From 20CM-2-65-7 sp963830455 (GTDB taxonomy: Bacteria; Gemmatimonadota; Gemmatimonadetes; Gemmatimonadales; GWC2-71-9): a stretch of 64,000 bases of DNA. The stretch lies in assembly GCA_963830455.1 (NCBI GenBank), contig CAWHMT010000001.1, positions 198,251 through 262,250 of the forward strand, in the 5' to 3' direction. A program made the position numbers and the translations under genes. Of this stretch, positions 60,005 to 64,000 are shown piece by piece; the stretch's first letter is position 1, and the number at the start of each line of letters is the position of its first letter. Under the pieces are notes generated by a model. The model ran no database searches and was not told where the DNA came from. It worked only from the letters and a program-made list of their open reading frames with translations.

Positions 60005-60550
60005 ATGGAACGACGTGAGCTGATCCAGTGGCTGGTCGCCACCGCGGGTCTCCGCTGCCTGCAGTCGCTCGCGCCCCACGACCTCCTCGCGCTCGGCCGC
60101 GACGTGCATCGGCGGGCGGGGGCCGCTACGGGTCGCGCCCTCGACGCGCACGCGCTCCAGACGGTGACGGTTGCGGCCGAGCGCATCATTCCCGCCACGG
60201 ACACCCCGGGCGCGACTGATGCCGGCGTCGGCGCGTTCATCGACAAGATGCTCGCCGATTGGCACACCACGGCCGAGCGCGACCGGTTTCTTGCGGGGCT
60301 GCCCGAGCTCGATGTGCGGTGCCGCGCGCGCGCCGGGAAGGACTTCGTCGATTGCGCGGCAGCCGATCAAGTGGCCGTGCTCACGGCACTCGACGACGAA
60401 GCGCGCTCGACCTCAGGCGAACATTGGTTCGCGCGGCTCAAATACCTCACCGTGTACGGGTACTGCACGTCCGAGCCGGGAATGCGCGCGCTCGGACTGT
60501 TTCCGCTCCCCTGGCGCTACGATGGCTGTGCCCCAGTCAGCACGCACTGA
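60005..60550 (+). CDS. Gluconate 2-dehydrogenase subunit 3-like protein
   Basis: 181 residues from the ATG at 60005; a TTG at 59975 adds ten. The start, MERRELIQWLVATAGLRCL, is a Tat-type leader. The mature part has LQTVTVAAERIIPATDTPGATDAGVGAFIDKMLADW and the characteristic WFARLKYLTVYGYCTSEPGM, as in gluconate_2-dh3 small subunits. It should escort the following GMC enzyme, with which it overlaps by 29 bases, to the periplasm. The gene order (small subunit first) is opposite to the pair at 33777-36097. Confidence 0.87.
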   Translation: MERRELIQWLVATAGLRCLQSLAPHDLLALGRDVHRRAGAATGRALDAHALQTVTVAAERIIPATDTPGATDAGVGAFIDKMLADWHTTAERDRFLAGLPELDVRCRARAGKDFVDCAAADQVAVLTALDDEARSTSGEHWFARLKYLTVYGYCTSEPGMRALGLFPLPWRYDGCAPVSTH

Positions 60551-62201
60551 TTTCGACGCGATCGTCGTCGGCTCCGGGATGACCGGCGGCTGGGCGGCGA
60601 AAGAGCTCACCGAGCTCGGCCTGCGCACGCTCGTGCTCGAGGCGGGCCGGCCGATCGAGCCGGAACAGGATTACGTAGAGCACAAGCCGCCCTGGGACAT
60701 GCCGTTTCGCGGGTTGGGTGATCGTCGCGCCATCGCAGCCCGGCAGTCCACGCAACGAAACTCGGTGTCATTCGACGAGCTGAGTCACGTGTTTTGGACC
60801 GATGATGTCGACAATCCCTATAGTACCCCAGCCGATCGGCCGTTCTATTGGTTTCGGGCGCGCCAGGTCGGCGGCAAGTCGATCATCTGGAGCCGCCAGG
60901 TATACCGCTGGAGCGATCTCGACTTCGAGGCCAACCTGCGTGACGGGATCGCGGTCGATTGGCCCATTCGCTATAGCGACATCGCGCCGTGGTACGATCA
61001 CGTGGAGCGCTTCATCGGCGTGAGCGGCCAGGCCGAGGGGCTCGCGCATCTGCCCGACGGGCCGTTCCTGCCGCCGATGGATCTGAATTGTGTCGAGCGG
61101 CACGTGCGCCAGCGGATGCAGCAACGCTTTGGGCGCGAGCGAATCATGACGATCGGCCGCGTGGCGAATCTGACCACACAGCACAATGGCCGCGCGCCGT
61201 GTCACTATTGCGGGCCCTGCCATCGCGGCTGCATCACGCGATCCTATTTCAGCAGCGTGAACGCGACCTTGCCGGCGGCGCGCGCGACGGGGCGGCTCAC
61301 GCTCCGGCCCTACAGCATCGTGCGCGGCCTTGTCTACGACTCGAGCAAGAATCGCATCACCGGCGTGCGGATCGTCGACGCGCAGACCAAAGCCGAGCGG
61401 GAGTACACCGGCAACGTCGTCTTTCTCTGTGCCTCGGCACTCGAGAGCGCGCGCATTCTGCTCAACTCGAGGGTTGGGAATTCGAGCGACCAGGTCGGCC
61501 GCAACATCATGGATCACATCAAGTGGGGCGGGGGAAGCGGGCAATTCGACGGCTGGAGCGACCGGCGCGAGATCGGCGAGCGTCCCAACGGCATCTACGT
61601 GCCGCGATTCCGCAACGTCACCGCACGGCATCCCGACTTTATCCGCGGCTATGGGTTTCAGGGAGCCGCGGACCGTCCGGGCTGGCGTTCCGCGTTGCGC
61701 GCTCCAGGCATCGGTGCCGCGTTCAAGCAGCGACTGAACGACCTGGGTCCCTGGTCCATGAGCTTCTGGGGGTTCGGCGAGATGCTGCCGCAGGCGGACA
61801 ATCGGGCGACGATCCACCCGACGCTCGTCGACAAATGGGGCATTGCTTCACTGCATATCGACTGTCGCTGGGGCGGGAACGACCTCGCGATCCATCGCGA
61901 CATGAACGTCACCGCCGCGGAATTGCTCGAAGTGGCCGGTGCGACGAACATCGAGCCCTCGGGGGGACCCAGTACCCCTGGGGGGACCAATCACGAGATG
62001 GGGACGGCGCGCATGGGGCGGGATCCGAAGACGTCGGTGCTGAATGGCTGGAATCAGTCGTGGGACGTGCCGAACCTGTTCGTCACCGATGGCGCGGCGA
62101 TGACGTCGAGCGGCTGCCAGAATCCTTCGCTGACCTACATGGCGTTGACCGCGCGCGCGTGTCACCGCGCGGTCGATCTCCTCAAGCGTCACGAGCTGTA
62201 G
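60522..62201 (+). CDS. GMC oxidoreductase (glucoside 3-dehydrogenase-like)
   Basis: 559 residues from the ATG at 60522. The FAD motif is VVGSGMTGGWAAKEL, followed by VLEAGRPIEPE and VGGKSIIWSRQVYRWS. A cysteine cluster, CHYCGPCHRGC, near residue 225 is a notable iron-sulfur-like or zinc-like insertion. The GMC C-terminal domain has NHEMGTARMG, DVPNLFVTDGAAMTSSGCQNPSLTYMALTARAC with the catalytic His/Asn positions. Sugar C3 oxidation with electrons passed to a cytochrome is the best inference. It lacks a leader and is likely exported with the overlapping small subunit. The next gene follows by 1 base. Confidence 0.9.
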   Translation: MAVPQSARTDFDAIVVGSGMTGGWAAKELTELGLRTLVLEAGRPIEPEQDYVEHKPPWDMPFRGLGDRRAIAARQSTQRNSVSFDELSHVFWTDDVDNPYSTPADRPFYWFRARQVGGKSIIWSRQVYRWSDLDFEANLRDGIAVDWPIRYSDIAPWYDHVERFIGVSGQAEGLAHLPDGPFLPPMDLNCVERHVRQRMQQRFGRERIMTIGRVANLTTQHNGRAPCHYCGPCHRGCITRSYFSSVNATLPAARATGRLTLRPYSIVRGLVYDSSKNRITGVRIVDAQTKAEREYTGNVVFLCASALESARILLNSRVGNSSDQVGRNIMDHIKWGGGSGQFDGWSDRREIGERPNGIYVPRFRNVTARHPDFIRGYGFQGAADRPGWRSALRAPGIGAAFKQRLNDLGPWSMSFWGFGEMLPQADNRATIHPTLVDKWGIASLHIDCRWGGNDLAIHRDMNVTAAELLEVAGATNIEPSGGPSTPGGTNHEMGTARMGRDPKTSVLNGWNQSWDVPNLFVTDGAAMTSSGCQNPSLTYMALTARACHRAVDLLKRHEL

Positions 62202-62202
62202 C

Positions 62203-63987
62203 ATGAGATTGACGTCGCTCCTGCTGATCGTGGCGGCGCCCGTGGCCGCGCAGCAACGAACGTACGCCAACCCGATCGACATCGATTACCGCTACAACTT
62301 CGAGCAGAAGAACCAGGGCATCTCGTATCGGTCGGGCGCCGACCCGGTGATCGTGGTGCACCGCGGCGCGTATTATCTGTTCGAAACGATCGGCGATGGC
62401 TACTGGCGCTCCACCGACCTCGGTACGTGGGAGCATATCACGCCATCGCGTTGGCCGCTGACCGACATCGTGGCGCCCGCGGCGCTCTCGGTGCGCGACA
62501 CGATCTACCTGTTGCCCAGTACCACGAGCCCGCTGCCGATTCTCATGCTCACGGAGCCGGCGAGCGGGCGCGTGAATTTCTACAACCGCCTGCTCCCGTG
62601 GCTGCCGAGGGCGCGGTTTCGCGAAACCGAACAGCTGGCGCGTCCCGACTCGGTGCAGCCCGGCCCCTGGGATCCGGCCTTCTTCCACGATCCCGACACC
62701 GATCGCTGGTTCATGTACTGGAATTCGTCCAACGCGTATCCGCTGCACGCGATCGAGCTCGACAAGACCAGGCAGCTCGCGTACATGGGAACGCCCAAGT
62801 GGCTGTTCGGGCTGCAGCCGGAGCTGCACGGCTGGGAGCGGTTCGGACGGGACCACCGGGATTCCACGATCAAGCCGTTTATCGAAGGCGCGTGGATGAC
62901 CAAGCACGGCGCTCGCTACTACCTCCAGTACGGCGCCCCGGGGACCGAGTACAACGTCTACGCCAACGGCGTCTACGTCGGCACCGATCCGCTCGGCCCA
63001 TTCACGTATGCGCCGTACAACCCGGTCGCCTACAAACCCGGCGGTTTCGTGCAGGGCGCCGGGCACGGCAATACGTTCCAGGACGTGTTCGGAAACTGGT
63101 GGAATACCGGGACGCCGTGGATCGGCGTGAACTGGAATTTCGAGCGCCGCATCGGGCTGCATCCCACGGGGTTCGACGCGGACGGCCAGATGTACGCGGA
63201 CACGCGTTTCGGCGACTTCCCGCACTGGCTGCCGACGAAGCAGTGGCAACGCAGCGACGAGCTGTTCACCGGCTGGATGCTGCTCTCCTATCGCAAGGCG
63301 GTCACCGCATCATCTGCGCGTGACAGCTTTCCCGCGAGTAGCATTGTCGATGAGAACCCGCGCACGTTCTGGGTCGCGAGCCAGAATCATCCGGGCGAAT
63401 CGCTCACGATCGATCTCGGCGCGGCGTATGAGCTGAGGGCGATCCAGGTGAATTATGCCGACTACAAGTCGGGCCTGTACGGCACAGATTCGAACGTCGT
63501 GACGCGCTTCCGGATCCGCTCGTCGCTCGACGGGCGTCAGTGGGCCACGGTGGGCGATTTATCACAGGAGACCCACGACCGGCCCAACGCGTATCTCGAG
63601 CTGCCACCGCACAGCGCGCGCTACGTGCGCTACGAGCACATACACGTCGGCGCCGCCAACCTGGCGATCAGTGACATTCGCGTGTTCGGCACCGGCTCGC
63701 AGAAGCCCCCCCGCTCCCCCTCGACCCCGTCAGGGCTCAGCGCGCGGCGCCAGGCGGACGAGCGCAATGCGGTGATCACCTGGAAGCCGGTTCGCGGTGT
63801 AGTTGGCTACAACGTCCGTTGGGGAATTGCGCCGGCGAAGCTGTACCAGACGTACCAGTGGTTCGCCGATCAGGGGACCACGCTGGAGCTGCGCGCGCTC
63901 ACAGTCGGGCAGGCGTACTGGGCGGCGATCGAAAGCTTCGACGAGAACGGCGTGTCGACGCTCAGTACGCCGGTGCCGATTCGCTGA
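62203..63987 (+). CDS. GH43-like glycosidase with discoidin (F5/8 C) and fibronectin III-like domains
   Basis: 594 residues. The signal peptide is MRLTSLLLIVAAPVAAQQ. The catalytic region resembles a five-bladed beta-propeller: SYRSGADPVIVVHRGAYYLFET, WRSTDLGTWEHI and a WDPAFFHDPDTDRWFMYWNSS segment, consistent with GH43 or a related clan. At about 370-490 a discoidin-type domain has SIVDENPRTFWVASQNHPGESLTIDLG and SARYVRYEHIHV. The C-terminal 90 residues, ending SFDENGVSTLSTPVPIR, form an FnIII-like module. It probably binds and cleaves pectin- or hemicellulose-type chains outside the inner membrane. It follows the GMC gene by 1 base. Confidence 0.83.
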   Translation: MRLTSLLLIVAAPVAAQQRTYANPIDIDYRYNFEQKNQGISYRSGADPVIVVHRGAYYLFETIGDGYWRSTDLGTWEHITPSRWPLTDIVAPAALSVRDTIYLLPSTTSPLPILMLTEPASGRVNFYNRLLPWLPRARFRETEQLARPDSVQPGPWDPAFFHDPDTDRWFMYWNSSNAYPLHAIELDKTRQLAYMGTPKWLFGLQPELHGWERFGRDHRDSTIKPFIEGAWMTKHGARYYLQYGAPGTEYNVYANGVYVGTDPLGPFTYAPYNPVAYKPGGFVQGAGHGNTFQDVFGNWWNTGTPWIGVNWNFERRIGLHPTGFDADGQMYADTRFGDFPHWLPTKQWQRSDELFTGWMLLSYRKAVTASSARDSFPASSIVDENPRTFWVASQNHPGESLTIDLGAAYELRAIQVNYADYKSGLYGTDSNVVTRFRIRSSLDGRQWATVGDLSQETHDRPNAYLELPPHSARYVRYEHIHVGAANLAISDIRVFGTGSQKPPRSPSTPSGLSARRQADERNAVITWKPVRGVVGYNVRWGIAPAKLYQTYQWFADQGTTLELRALTVGQAYWAAIESFDENGVSTLSTPVPIR

Positions 63988-64000
63988 GCGCTCATGGCTG

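Overview
The window is a GC-rich (roughly 65-70%), gene-dense bacterial chromosome segment. It has short intergenic gaps and many ATGA or GTGA stop/start overlaps. Its gene content fits Gemmatimonadota or a neighbouring soil phylum: SusC/SusD with large VCBS/CRTAC1 proteins, Tat-exported GMC dehydrogenases, DUF1080 and Gfo/Idh/MocA proteins, and an NtrY/NtrX-like pair. No rRNA, tRNA, CRISPR array, prophage or IS element was recognised, so the phylum is an inference. No gap longer than 300 bases lacks a gene.

Layout. 1-5.9 kb: glycosyltransferases, two tandem GT4 genes on minus, then GT4, GT2 and two tandem GT4 genes on plus. 5.9-11.5 kb: a patatin-ferredoxin fusion, a lone DppC-type permease coupled to a PLP aminotransferase, a YdjM-like membrane protein, DinB and tyrS. 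11.5-21 kb: a class A penicillin-binding protein, a frameshifted amidohydrolase, argR, DUF1080, Gfo/Idh, then argG-argH behind an apparent ARG box, an HNH protein and a PCYCGC-type protein. 21-26.3 kb (minus): histidine kinase, sigma-54 response regulator, outer-membrane barrel and DUF4390. 26.3-36 kb: YjbQ, GNAT, small exported proteins, an APC permease, then a glycan block (GH16, GH20, sugar isomerase-like, hydrolase, GMC plus subunit 3). 36-54 kb: GNAT and LuxR-type HTH, ChbG/YdjC, SusC, SusD, four FG-GAP/VCBS proteins (one fused to cytochrome c), an RnfD-like protein and small membrane proteins. 54-64 kb: an amino-acid-type ABC transporter with fused binding protein and permease, small unknowns, an AAC(6')-like acetyltransferase, an esterase, a small membrane protein with an in-frame UGA, DUF3574, a second GMC pair and a GH43-like/discoidin protein.

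Working together. Exported glycosidases, SusCD, ChbG/YdjC and Tat-exported flavin oxidoreductases with Gfo/Idh and DUF1080 look like a scavenging strategy for complex carbohydrate, possibly through 3-keto intermediates. ArgR, argG and argH form a local arginine regulon.

Two cross-cutting observations stand out. At least seven otherwise intact genes or gene ends need single-base or dinucleotide shifts, several in G runs, which suggests assembly indels or very recent decay. A small membrane-protein gene (59209-59568) has an in-frame UGA followed, exactly 18 nt later, by a GGUCU-loop hairpin resembling a bacterial SECIS. This selenoprotein candidate is the most interesting single item.
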